Shown piece after piece: positions 18,460 to 26,698 of a DNA stretch of 64,000 bases. Both the position numbers and the translations under genes were made by a program. This stretch comes from Vibrio palustris (GTDB taxonomy: Bacteria > Pseudomonadota > Gammaproteobacteria > Enterobacterales > Vibrionaceae). The notes under the pieces are model-generated. The model had not been told where the DNA came from and made no database searches. It was given only the letters and a program-made list of their open reading frames with translations. Each line of letters starts with the position of its first letter. Position 1 is the stretch's first letter. Location of the stretch: contig NZ_AP024887.1 in NCBI RefSeq assembly GCF_024346995.1, positions 2,590,074 through 2,654,073 on the forward strand, read 5' to 3'.

Positions 18460-18984
18460 TTATTTCCGTGCTTGAATCACATCGATACACCGCTCAACAA
18501 CGTCTTCAAATGACCCATCAATACTAACTTCTACGACATCTTGTTCACTCGATTCTGGCATCTCTAAGGTATCAAACTGACTTTTCAGTAGCTCGACAGG
18601 CATAAAGTGATCAGCACGCTCGAGCATACGCTGTTTGACTAATTCAAAGTCACCATGCAGATGAATAAACGTGACTTTTTGGTTACCTTGGCGAATTTGT
18701 TCGCGGTAACGACGCTTCAATGCAGAACATACGATAACGCCTTCTTCGGATTTCATTTCAATACTAAAGGCCGCATCATTAATCCGTTCTAACCAAGGTG
18801 AGCGATCATCATCATTTAATGGCTGCCCCGATTTCATTTTGAGAATATTGGCTTTGGGATGTAGGTCATCTCCATCAATAAATTTTGCGTCCAAACGCTT
18901 TGCGACTTCAGCACCAATCGATGATTTCCCACAGCTAGATACACCCATAAATAGATAGCTGTTACCTTTTTTTTCTTTAGTCAC
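18460..18984 (-). CDS. gntK: GntK, gluconokinase
   Basis: Phosphorylates D-gluconate to 6-phosphogluconate. The P-loop GVSSCGKSS is at residues 14-22, and FIDGDDLHPKANILKMKSGQPLNDDDRSPWL and VCSALKRRYRE are diagnostic. The GTG at 18984 was chosen: it has a GAGG Shine-Dalgarno seven to eight bases upstream and gives 174 residues, the normal GntK size. An upstream in-frame GTG at 19035 lies inside the GntR operator and is unlikely. Divergent from gntU. Confidence 0.93.
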   Translation of the reverse strand: MTKEKKGNSYLFMGVSSCGKSSIGAEVAKRLDAKFIDGDDLHPKANILKMKSGQPLNDDDRSPWLERINDAAFSIEMKSEEGVIVCSALKRRYREQIRQGNQKVTFIHLHGDFELVKQRMLERADHFMPVELLKSQFDTLEMPESSEQDVVEVSIDGSFEDVVERCIDVIQARK

Positions 18985-19033
18985 TTTATTGACCTCACTC
19001 TCATTTCCGGAACTTGTTGATTTCCACTCTATC

Positions 19034-19063
19034 ACGTTACCCGTAACATGTTACGCATAACTA
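19034..19063. promoter_or_regulatory. Tandem GntR operators between gntK and gntU
   Basis: ACGTTACCCGTAACAT (19034-19049) is nearly identical to the E. coli GntR operator and almost perfectly palindromic. A second, overlapping copy, ATGTTACGCATAACTA (19048-19063), follows. Both sit between the divergent gluconate genes, so GntR bound here could control both. Confidence 0.82.
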
Positions 19064-19106
19064 AAAGAAATGTGAACGCATTAACAAACCCTCAAAAGGT
19101 ACCCCT

Positions 19107-20453
19107 ATGTCCGACTTATCACTTATTTACACCGCAATAGGCTCAATCGCTTTATTGCTATTTCTCGTCATGAAGGTAAGGCTGCATGCTGTTGTCGCGC
19201 TTATCTTAGTCTCCTTTATTGCAGGCCTAGCCTCAGGGATGGATCCCGCAGACATTGCCGCGACGATTGAAAAAGGCATGGGCGGAACCCTTGGCTTTGT
19301 TGCGGTCGTGGTCGCGCTTGGTGCAATGTTCGGCCGTGTTATGGAAGAAACCGGCGCGCTCGACCAAGTTGCTTACACTCTGCTCAACCGCTTTGGTACC
19401 AACAAAGCGCATTGGGCGATGACCTTTACCGGCTTCATTTGTGCTTTGCCATTATTCTTTGATGTTGCGGTGGTTCTGTTGATTGGTATTGCCTTCGCCG
19501 TTGTTAGACGAGGTGGCGGTAGTGTAATCAAAATTGGTATCTCGTTACTGGCAGGTATTGCCACTTGTCAGGCATTCTTGATCCCAGCTCCCGGCCCAAT
19601 TTTGGTTGCCTCACAGCTCGATGCGAACTTTGGTTATATGATTGGTATTGGTTTATTAGCGTCGATTCCCGCCATGATCCTCGGGGGCCCAGTATTTAGT
19701 AGTCTCATTGCGAAAAAGGTGCACGTAGACCTGCCAGAGCATGCCCAGACAACGGAACAAGAACGTGTCGGTGGTGTTGCTCCTTCCTTCGGTCTTGCCA
19801 TTAGTATGATTGCTTTCCCGCTATTACTCATCGGGTTAAAAACCATTGTGGCTCGCTTCATTGACCCAGATTCAACACTGAATGGCTGGTTGCAGTTAAT
19901 TGGTCACCCGTTTACCGCTATTTTATTAGCCTGCCTACTCGCTTTTTATTTGCTGGGTATTCGCCGCGGCGTACCAAAAGAACGTATCATGGAAATCTGT
20001 GGTAGTGCACTACAGCCAGCCGGTGTCATTATTCTTGTGACTGGGGCTGGTGGCGTATTTAAACAGGTACTTATTGACTCTGGTGTGGGTGGTGCGCTGG
20101 GCAATATGCTGACAGAAACTGGCTTACCCATTGTAGTGCTTGCCTTTATTTTGGCGGCTGCTGTACGTGTTATTCAAGGTTCAGCGACAGTGGCGATGTT
20201 AACTGCATGCGGTCTGATTACTCCGATGCTCGAGCCGTTAAACTTAGGTGGGGCACAACTCGCTGCCGTCACTATTGCGATTGGAGGGGGGGCCATTGTC
20301 CTTTCCCATGTGAATGATTCAGGCTTTTGGTTAGCCAACCGTTTCTTAGGCCTATCTGAAAAGCAGACACTCCAAACCTGGACAGTGATGGAAACCATTA
20401 TTGGTACAACAGGGGCTATCGTCGCCATCCTCGTCTCTTTGTTTTTGCCCTAA
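19107..20453 (+). CDS. gntU: Gluconate:H+ symporter, GntU-like
   Basis: GntP-family gluconate permease of 448 residues with about 12 spans. EKGMGGTLGFVAVVVALGAMFG and CALPLFFDVAVVLLIG match E. coli GntU (446 residues) more closely than the high-affinity GntT. An AAAGG Shine-Dalgarno precedes the ATG. Control by the GntR operators directly upstream is likely. A TGTGA half-site at 19071 may belong to CRP but its second half is poor. Confidence 0.92.
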   Translation: MSDLSLIYTAIGSIALLLFLVMKVRLHAVVALILVSFIAGLASGMDPADIAATIEKGMGGTLGFVAVVVALGAMFGRVMEETGALDQVAYTLLNRFGTNKAHWAMTFTGFICALPLFFDVAVVLLIGIAFAVVRRGGGSVIKIGISLLAGIATCQAFLIPAPGPILVASQLDANFGYMIGIGLLASIPAMILGGPVFSSLIAKKVHVDLPEHAQTTEQERVGGVAPSFGLAISMIAFPLLLIGLKTIVARFIDPDSTLNGWLQLIGHPFTAILLACLLAFYLLGIRRGVPKERIMEICGSALQPAGVIILVTGAGGVFKQVLIDSGVGGALGNMLTETGLPIVVLAFILAAAVRVIQGSATVAMLTACGLITPMLEPLNLGGAQLAAVTIAIGGGAIVLSHVNDSGFWLANRFLGLSEKQTLQTWTVMETIIGTTGAIVAILVSLFLP

Positions 20454-20470
20454 TAGGCGAGCAATAAACA

Positions 20471-20507
20471 CACATTAAGGCCCAGCATTATGCTGGGCCT
20501 TAATGTG
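20471..20507. terminator. Perfect 17-bp palindromic hairpin between gntU and gntR
   Basis: Two 17-base arms (20471-20487 and 20491-20507) are perfectly complementary around a TTA loop. The core is GGCCCAGCA/TGCTGGGCC with AT-rich outer arms. It lies between convergent gntU and gntR, and the two halves read alike on both strands, so it probably terminates both transcripts. The T-content after the core is low (CTTAATG), so it may act partly as an RNA 3'-end stabiliser. Confidence 0.75.
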
Positions 20508-20532
20508 GATACAATGAGTGCACGATACGATA

Positions 20533-21540
20533 TTAATTAGACAGTAAGCTTTCACCGACATCAATATGATAACTAAGGTCAATTGCTTGATGTTCACAAG
20601 GCGAACCATGTAAGCGCCCAATTAACTCCTTCGCGGCCAATTGTCCCACTTGTTCTCTTGGCGTTATCACACTCGCCAACTTGGGAGTCATTGAACGGCC
20701 GACATCGTGTCCATGAAACCCGGCTACGCCCATGTCATGAGGAACATGAATCCCCTGCCTTTGACACTCAAAAACCACGCCTGCCGCTAGGTCATCATTG
20801 GTACAAAACACACTGTCTACCTTGGGATAATCTGCCAAACTTTTATGTAACAGCTCGGCTCCCAAAGAAAATGATGATGCTCTATCGGTCGTAATGGAAG
20901 CTGGCGTCAATCCTGCGGCGCGCATCGCCATCTCATAACCTTGCATCTTTTGCCGTGTTCGCTCATCCATTCGTGCGCCTAAATAGACAATATGTCGATG
21001 CCCTTTAGCTATCATCACTTCCGTCATCTGCTGCGCGGCCTGACGGTTATCCCAGCCAATACACTGTTGCATGCATAGCGAAGCCGAGTCCATCATTTCC
21101 AGCACTGGAATGCCGGCCGTTTCAATCATGCGTATCGTTCTGGCCGTATGGTGGCTTTCTGATAACAGCAAGCCATCAATATTATACGACAGTAACGAGG
21201 CAATTCGCGCCTCTTCCACCTCTGGCTGATAACCATAGTGCGCAAACATGGTTTGATAGCCCAGTTGCTCAGTTACTTTTTCAATACCACGAATGACTTC
21301 AGAAAAAACTTGGTTGGTTAGCGATGGCACCAAGACACCAATCGCATTACTTTTTGACTGCGCTAAAATCTCAGGGGCTCGATTCGGAATATACCCCAGC
21401 ACCTCAACCGCATGTGCAATTTTAGCGCGAGTGGCCTCAGAGACGAGCTGCTCATTTTTTAAGTAGCGACTCACCGTCATTTTGGTTACGCCGACTTGAT
21501 CGGCTACATCTTGTAAAGAAGGACGACGCTTTTTACTCAT
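20533..21540 (-). CDS. gntR: GntR, LacI-family gluconate repressor
   Basis: A 335-residue LacI/GalR-family regulator. The N-terminal helix-turn-helix SLQDVADQVGVTKMTVSRYLK and hinge are followed by a periplasmic-binding-protein-like effector domain. Orthology to the gluconate repressor is inferred from adjacency to gntU/gntK and the matching operators at 19034. It starts six bases after the yhiN stop on the same strand, with AGGT upstream, and so may be partly cotranscribed with yhiN. Confidence 0.88.
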   Translation of the reverse strand: MSKKRRPSLQDVADQVGVTKMTVSRYLKNEQLVSEATRAKIAHAVEVLGYIPNRAPEILAQSKSNAIGVLVPSLTNQVFSEVIRGIEKVTEQLGYQTMFAHYGYQPEVEEARIASLLSYNIDGLLLSESHHTARTIRMIETAGIPVLEMMDSASLCMQQCIGWDNRQAAQQMTEVMIAKGHRHIVYLGARMDERTRQKMQGYEMAMRAAGLTPASITTDRASSFSLGAELLHKSLADYPKVDSVFCTNDDLAAGVVFECQRQGIHVPHDMGVAGFHGHDVGRSMTPKLASVITPREQVGQLAAKELIGRLHGSPCEHQAIDLSYHIDVGESLLSN

Positions 21541-21546
21541 AGCAAC

Positions 21547-22734
21547 CTAAACCCGTTGACCTGCCACATAACCACTTGACCATGCCCACTGGAAATTATA
21601 TCCCCCTAGCCAACCGGTCACATCCATCACTTCACCAATGAAATACAAGCCTTTCACCGTCTTACATTCCATGGTTTTAGACGACAGTACATTGGTATCC
21701 ACACCGCCGAGGGTAACCTCAGCAGTTCGATAACCTTCGGTACCATTGGGTAAAACTTTCCACGCTTGTAACTGCCCACTCACTTGCGCGAGCTGTCGCC
21801 CTTGGAACTGTTTAAGAGGCTTGTCAGTAATCAGTTTACGCTCAATCAGAACCTCCACCAGCCGCTTCGGCAGTACTTTGGCAAGCGTCGTTTTCAACGT
21901 CTGATTCGGGTGCTTTTCTAAAGCAGACGTTAATAGCGCATCGATATCCACATCCGGGACGAGATTGACACTGACGGCTTGTCCGGGTTTCCAAAACGAC
22001 GAAATCTGTAATACGGCCGGGCCTGAGAGGCCGCGGTGGGTAAATAACAGCGATTCTTTAAAGATGGTGCCATCTTCGGCTTCTATTTCTGACGGTACAC
22101 CGACTCCCGACAATTCAGCAAACGCGTCTTTGTCTTCTTTGTGCAACGTAAATGGAACTAAACCCGCACTTGTTGCAACGATCGGTAAATCAAACTGTTC
22201 CGCGACTTTATAACCAAATGGCGTCGCACCCAGTTTAGGCATCGATAAGCCACCGGTTGCGATCACTAAAGATTCACATTCAATTTCACCGTGTGTGGTC
22301 GCCAAAGAAAAACCATTCTCAACATCGTTTATCTGAGTCACACCCACTTGATATTGCTGTTCAATTGTTGGCTGATCCACTTCAGCTAATAACATTTTTA
22401 CAATGTCTTTGGCACTGTCTTGGCAAAACAATTGCCCATGATCACGCTCTTCATAATCAATACCGTATTGGCTCACTAAGCCAATAAAATCCCACTGGGT
22501 ATATTGAGATAATGCCGATTTCACAAAGTGCGGGTTACCACATAAGAAATGACCTGCGGTTATGTCGTAGTTGGTAAAGTTACAACGCCCCCCACCAGAA
22601 ATTAAAATTTTTCGTCCTGGCTTTTTCGCATGGTCTAACACAAGAACTCGTCGACCTCGTCTTCCCGCCTCGGCCGCACACATCAACCCAGCCGCTCCGG
22701 CTCCTATTACGACAACATCGACTTTCTTACTCAT
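21547..22734 (-). CDS. yhiN: YhiN/HI0933 family FAD-dependent oxidoreductase
   Basis: A 395-residue flavoprotein of the HI0933/YhiN family. The N-terminal dinucleotide-binding motif VVIGAGAAGLMCAAEAGRRG, the KPGRKILISGGGRCNFTN segment and the C-terminal GLYFIGEVMDVTGWLGGYNFQWAWSSG are diagnostic. The substrate is not established. E. coli has yhiN near uspB, uspA and rsmJ too, so this is old synteny. Confidence 0.92.
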   Translation of the reverse strand: MSKKVDVVVIGAGAAGLMCAAEAGRRGRRVLVLDHAKKPGRKILISGGGRCNFTNYDITAGHFLCGNPHFVKSALSQYTQWDFIGLVSQYGIDYEERDHGQLFCQDSAKDIVKMLLAEVDQPTIEQQYQVGVTQINDVENGFSLATTHGEIECESLVIATGGLSMPKLGATPFGYKVAEQFDLPIVATSAGLVPFTLHKEDKDAFAELSGVGVPSEIEAEDGTIFKESLLFTHRGLSGPAVLQISSFWKPGQAVSVNLVPDVDIDALLTSALEKHPNQTLKTTLAKVLPKRLVEVLIERKLITDKPLKQFQGRQLAQVSGQLQAWKVLPNGTEGYRTAEVTLGGVDTNVLSSKTMECKTVKGLYFIGEVMDVTGWLGGYNFQWAWSSGYVAGQRV

Positions 22735-22754
22735 GCTTCACTATACCCATTAAA

Positions 22755-22787
22755 GAAATAAAAAAGGATGTGCTGGGCACATCCTTT
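22755..22787 (-). terminator. Intrinsic terminator downstream of uspB
   Basis: AAAGGATGTGC, a 3-base loop, GCACATCCTTT forms an 11-bp stem. On the minus strand it is followed by a T-rich run (complement of 22756-22765). It ends the leftward ftnA/uspB transcription. Confidence 0.85.
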
Positions 22788-22838
22788 CCTTAATACATCG
22801 CTATTTTAACGATAAACCCAAACTTTTCCAGTCCGGCG

Positions 22839-23159
22839 CTACATCATCACTGCCGTGACAAACGTTATCGCCACTAGCGCAACATTGAGCGCAAACAGGT
22901 ATCGAACTCGATCGCATTTCGCCGTAAAAATCTCATCGTGATGTTGCTGATATTCACGGCATTTGAGGTAATGATATAATCGAATTTGTTTCGCAAAGTT
23001 ACCTTGTACGGAGAAAAAGCCTCGCCCATCCACTTGCTGGTACAACAACGGATGAGCTTGCCTCATCACATACAGCAAAGAACGTAATGAGCTTAAACAT
23101 CGTGCTATATTGACGATAGTCACAATACATAAGGCAAACAAAAACATATCTACGATCAT
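22839..23159 (-). CDS. uspB: UspB, universal stress protein B
   Basis: A 106-residue inner-membrane protein with one hydrophobic span at each end (about residues 1-18 and 86-106) and a charged middle. The segments [37 protein letters not shown] and [17 protein letters not shown] match E. coli UspB (111 residues), a stationary-phase protein linked to ethanol tolerance. GGAGGAG precedes the ATG. Here ftnA lies between uspB and uspA. Confidence 0.9.
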   Translation of the reverse strand: MIVDMFLFALCIVTIVNIARCLSSLRSLLYVMRQAHPLLYQQVDGRGFFSVQGNFAKQIRLYHYLKCREYQQHHDEIFTAKCDRVRYLFALNVALVAITFVTAVMM

Positions 23160-23223
23160 CTTCTCCTCCCCAGCCCCTGCGGATACTCGGCAGAAAAAGA
23201 TGAGCGTGATAGCGTGTCTTTAT

Positions 23224-23751
23224 CTACTCTGCTGGCGTATCCATAACAGAAGGCGCATTATTTTTTGCCATGTCAGCAAGGTCTTTATCAATAAAGAATA
23301 ATGCTTGGCCGTTTTCGCCAACCAATTCAAGTTTATCTAAAACACCTTTAAACAATTTCTCTTCTTCGTGTTGCTCTGCCACATACCACTGAAGAAAATT
23401 AAACGTCGAGTAATCTTGCGTTGTGAATGCAACGTGCGCGAGCTTATTAATGTTTTTAGTAATCATCTGCTCGTGCTCATAGGTTTCACGGAACACTTCA
23501 CCGAGACCAGCGTAATCATGTTTTGGCGCATCAATTGTGCCTAAAATAGGTAGCGCACCGGTTTCACTCACGTAAGTGAACAAACGATGCATATGCTCCA
23601 TCTCTTCTTGCGCATGTTTACGTAAAAACATTGCTGCGCCTTCGAAGCCTTTATCTTCACACCAAGCACTCATCTGTAAGTATAGATTGGATGAGAAGAA
23701 TTCTAGGTTAATTTGCTCATTTAGCTCATCGATCATCGCTTTTGCTAACAT
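23224..23751 (-). CDS. ftnA: FtnA, bacterial non-haem ferritin
   Basis: Iron-storage ferritin of 175 residues. The ferroxidase-centre positions are intact with E. coli numbering: Glu17, Glu50, His53, Glu94 and Gln127, with Glu49, Glu126, Glu129 and Glu130 also present in the 49-53 and 126-130 motifs. AGGAG precedes the ATG. It runs leftward, 64 bases from uspB, and diverges from uspA. Confidence 0.96.
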   Translation of the reverse strand: MLAKAMIDELNEQINLEFFSSNLYLQMSAWCEDKGFEGAAMFLRKHAQEEMEHMHRLFTYVSETGALPILGTIDAPKHDYAGLGEVFRETYEHEQMITKNINKLAHVAFTTQDYSTFNFLQWYVAEQHEEEKLFKGVLDKLELVGENGQALFFIDKDLADMAKNNAPSVMDTPAE

Positions 23752-23913
23752 ACGCTCTCCTAACTCTTTGATAGTTTATTTATCGAACTATAACATGTTC
23801 ATATGGTAATGTGAGTGAAGTTTAGCCGTGAATACGATCTGAGATCTCGTCGACAACATCCATCTGTGATTCACTGCTAGACTAAAATGTATTGCCCTAT
23901 AGGAGATAGCATT

Positions 23914-24339
23914 ATGAGTTATCAACATTTTTTAGTTGCCGTCGATTTGTCTGAAGACAGTAAAATTCTTATTGATAAAGCCGTGTCTTTAGCTAAGCCA
24001 CTCAATGCCAGCATTTCGTTTATTCATATCGATGTAAACTACGCAGAATTATATACGGGCTTAATCGATATAAACTTAGTCGAAACCCAGCACCACTCAA
24101 TGGAATCATCACTGCAACAACTTCGAGAATTGGCGAAATACGCGGATTATCCAATCACACATACCTTAGTCGGTAGTGGCGACTTGAGTAATGAGATGTG
24201 TGAAACCATAGAGCAATTTAGTATCGACCTTGTGGTCTGTGGCCATCATCAAGATTTCTGGAGCAAATTGCTTTCATCAACTCGTCAATTAATGAACTGT
24301 ACACCGGTGGATCTTTTAGTTGTGCCATTCAACGAATGA
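23914..24339 (+). CDS. uspA: UspA, universal stress protein A
   Basis: Cytoplasmic stress protein of the Usp alpha/beta fold, 141 residues from the chosen start. MSYQHFLVAVDLSEDSKILIDKAVSLA is the typical N-terminus. The C-terminal part has GHHQDFWSKLLSSTRQLMN rather than the glycine-rich ATP motif, as in the non-ATP-binding UspA subgroup. An upstream in-frame ATG at 23887 lacks a Shine-Dalgarno, while AGGAG precedes 23914. Confidence 0.93.
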   Translation: MSYQHFLVAVDLSEDSKILIDKAVSLAKPLNASISFIHIDVNYAELYTGLIDINLVETQHHSMESSLQQLRELAKYADYPITHTLVGSGDLSNEMCETIEQFSIDLVVCGHHQDFWSKLLSSTRQLMNCTPVDLLVVPFNE

Positions 24340-24392
24340 CATCATGAAGTGGTTGGTATTTCTCAACCAACCACAGCTTAACATCATGAATA

Positions 24393-24824
24393 CTAATGAA
24401 TGGGTGTTGTCTCCAACTCGATAAATTGCGAGGATTGTTTTTGTAATTTTTGAAACGAACGCGCTAATTTTTTCTGTTTCTTAGTCCATTTTTTTTGCTG
24501 CTTCGCCAGTTTGGCAAGTTTCTTCGTCGCTTTTTTCTGACGCTTGAGCGCTTTTTTAGTCTGTTTGATTGACGACGTTTCTGGCTCTACGACAACAACG
24601 CCTGTCTGCGCTGTTTTCTTCCATTCACTTAGCTGCTCCTTGGTGTTATCTATCAAAACACCATTGCTCTCTTGTAGTGCTACAGGTTTGCACAGAAAAG
24701 AGCGGTCTGCAGCGCTGCGTGCACAGCTACGGCAAACATAAGTAGGACTGGCAATTACTTGGCATAGCTCATCGAATGAGCTCTCGATATCTTTACGAGG
24801 CCATTTACATAACGTTTTACTCAT
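24393..24824 (-). CDS. Hypothetical protein with N-terminal Cys motif and Lys-rich coiled-coil tail
   Basis: Function unknown. The first 45 residues hold five cysteines (C6, C21, C31, C34, C45), including the CRSC pair, which could bind a metal or an iron-sulfur centre. Residues about 82-131 are extremely rich in Lys and Gln with heptad-like Leu/Ala spacing (KKLAKLAKQQKKWTKKQKKL), suggesting a basic coiled coil or nucleic-acid-binding tail. No signal peptide or span. It sits between uspA (convergent) and rsmJ (same strand). I recall similar proteins beside uspA/ftnA in other vibrios but cannot check. Confidence 0.7.
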   Translation of the reverse strand: MSKTLCKWPRKDIESSFDELCQVIASPTYVCRSCARSAADRSFLCKPVALQESNGVLIDNTKEQLSEWKKTAQTGVVVVEPETSSIKQTKKALKRQKKATKKLAKLAKQQKKWTKKQKKLARSFQKLQKQSSQFIELETTPIH

Positions 24825-24862
24825 CGTTTTGTCCTTAGCTTATCTCACATTCCGTCTCGCAC

Positions 24863-25648
24863 TTAAGCGTCTATCATTGAGGCGAGCACATAGACATCGA
24901 AGCGGTTTTTCTTCGTTTCAATTGCCATTGTTGGCTTTCGGTTTTGTAACCATTCGGCATAATCAGGGCGTTTAACCACCACGCGTTTCGTTGCTAAAGA
25001 TAAAGCAGGTATCAGCAAAGCATCTGCATCACTATCAGACCCCACCAACGATTGAAACACCCGCATTTCTTTTTTAACTAACGCCGACTTCTTTTTATTC
25101 TCAGGGTGTGGGTACATAGGGTCTAAATACACCACATCAGGTTTTACAAACGTATCATCATTCATCAGTTGCTCCAAAGCACTATGACTTGAAGCATGTA
25201 AAAGAGTCACTCGCTCACGAACCCAATCACCAATATCAGCATCTTGCTTTGCCCGCTCAATACCATCATCGAGTAGCGCTGCGACGACGGGATGACGCTC
25301 GACTAACTGCACTCGACAACCAAGTGATGCGAGAACAAAAGCATCTCTTCCAAGGCCTCCAGTACCATCGAGAACGGTGGGGGTCGCTCCTTTATTTAAT
25401 CCGACAGCCTTCGCGATAGATTGTCCTTTACCACCACCAAATTTACGACGATGAGCCACTGCGCCTGACGTCCAATCGACTGCGATGGCACCTAGCTTAG
25501 GTTCGTCTAACTTACGCAGTTCTAATCTTTCTTCGGTTAAGACTAAAGCGAAAATACTCTCTTGATCATGAGTTAATCCCCAACGCTGTGCCAAGACAGT
25601 TAACTCAGGCTCGCGCTGCTTAGCTTGTGCTAATAATTGTATTCGCAA
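24863..25648 (-). CDS. rsmJ: RsmJ, 16S rRNA (guanine-1516-N2)-methyltransferase
   Basis: SAM-dependent methyltransferase of 261 residues. [22 protein letters not shown], the [15 protein letters not shown] segment, the SAM motif [19 protein letters not shown], and the catalytic-type DPMYPHP (N/DPPY variant) are diagnostic of RsmJ/YhiQ. The start is a TTG at 25648 with GGAG nine bases upstream; no ATG fits the conserved N-terminus. It runs leftward near uspA, as in E. coli. Confidence 0.93.
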   Translation of the reverse strand: MRIQLLAQAKQREPELTVLAQRWGLTHDQESIFALVLTEERLELRKLDEPKLGAIAVDWTSGAVAHRRKFGGGKGQSIAKAVGLNKGATPTVLDGTGGLGRDAFVLASLGCRVQLVERHPVVAALLDDGIERAKQDADIGDWVRERVTLLHASSHSALEQLMNDDTFVKPDVVYLDPMYPHPENKKKSALVKKEMRVFQSLVGSDSDADALLIPALSLATKRVVVKRPDYAEWLQNRKPTMAIETKKNRFDVYVLASMIDA

Positions 25649-25806
25649 AAGAATGCTCCAATCGTACTGATACTATGCTTTAGTTTACCGGATTTTAGGA
25701 TAAATACCCATTAATAGGGCAACCGTTCACGACCTGATAACGAAGGAGATATTTTTTTAGTGCACAATGCTAAGATGCCAACATCCTCCTCAACAAAGAG
25801 AACAAT

Positions 25807-26280
25807 ATGACATCGCCATTAACTGCTCCCGCTAAACTCGATGATCTTGATAAAGCCATTTTAAAAATATTAATGGATGATGCTCGCACACCCTACGCAG
25901 AAATGGCGAAACAATTTAATGTCAGTCCAGCAACGATACATGTCCGGATCGAAAAGATGAAAGCGGCCGATATTATTCAAGGTACCGAAGTGATCGTGAA
26001 TACCAAAAAGCTTGGCTATGATGTGTGCTGTTTTATTGGGATTAATTTGAATGCGGCGCGAGATTATCATTCAGCGCTAGAGAAGCTGAATGCATTAGAG
26101 GAAGTGGTTGAAGCCTATTACACAACAGGGGCATATAATATTTTTGTTAAGTTGATGTGTCGCTCAATTGAAGAATTACAGTATGTATTAATCGATAAAT
26201 TACAGGCTATTGATGAGGTTCAATCAACAGAAACGTTAATTTCTCTACAAAACCCCATCAACCGTAGTGTGAATCCATAA
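25807..26280 (+). CDS. asnC: AsnC, Lrp/AsnC-family regulator
   Basis: Lrp-family regulator of 157 residues. It has an N-terminal winged helix-turn-helix (AEMAKQFNVSPATIHVRIEKMK) and a C-terminal RAM effector domain (GAYNIFVKLMCRSIEELQYVLIDKLQAIDEVQSTETLI) that is near-identical in pattern to E. coli AsnC, the asparagine-responsive activator of asnA. No asnA lies in the window, and asnC is not beside mnmG as it is in E. coli. Confidence 0.93.
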   Translation: MTSPLTAPAKLDDLDKAILKILMDDARTPYAEMAKQFNVSPATIHVRIEKMKAADIIQGTEVIVNTKKLGYDVCCFIGINLNAARDYHSALEKLNALEEVVEAYYTTGAYNIFVKLMCRSIEELQYVLIDKLQAIDEVQSTETLISLQNPINRSVNP

Positions 26281-26321
26281 AACCTGCAAAAGTGCCGAAG
26301 TTTTATAGTCCACACATAACA

Positions 26322-26603
26322 TTATTTATTTAAGTACTGTTGTAGCTCTTCTACTGAAATACCTTGCTCGGCAAGCTCTTTCGCGAGTGTCTCCACTTGC
26401 TCATGTTTACGCGACTCGATCACTTGCTGAAATTGATAAATCAGATCTTTCAACACGCTAACGGGGACTTGTCTTGCTGCGCTCTGAATACGCTCGCTAC
26501 TTTGATTACCTAATCCACTCAGTAGTTTGCCAAACATGACCTTTTCTGGAGACTCGTCTAGCTGCTCTAAAACGCGAGCCATTTCGTAGGTTGTTAAAGA
26601 CAT
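26322..26603 (-). CDS. Small helical hypothetical protein, 93 aa
   Basis: Function not recognised. The 93 residues are predicted almost wholly helical and acidic overall, with no span or signal peptide. The C-terminal QVETLAKELAEQGISVEELQQYL superficially resembles the linker region of H-NS-like proteins, but no H-NS DNA-binding motif follows. It lies between convergent asnC and the exporter gene and reads as a free-standing gene. Confidence 0.6.
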   Translation of the reverse strand: MSLTTYEMARVLEQLDESPEKVMFGKLLSGLGNQSSERIQSAARQVPVSVLKDLIYQFQQVIESRKHEQVETLAKELAEQGISVEELQQYLNK

Positions 26604-26698
26604 TTATTCATGTTCCAAATATAATTAGTAGAAGAGTGGAGCCTTTAAAGACTCGCACTGATATAGATAAATGAGATGGTAATTTACCGAACCTAGAA

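Noticed and set aside
24349..24374. GTGGTTGG/CCAACCAC hairpin after uspA as a terminator
   Set aside because: The 10-base loop and lack of a U-tract on either strand make it a weak candidate; it may still be a 3' stem.
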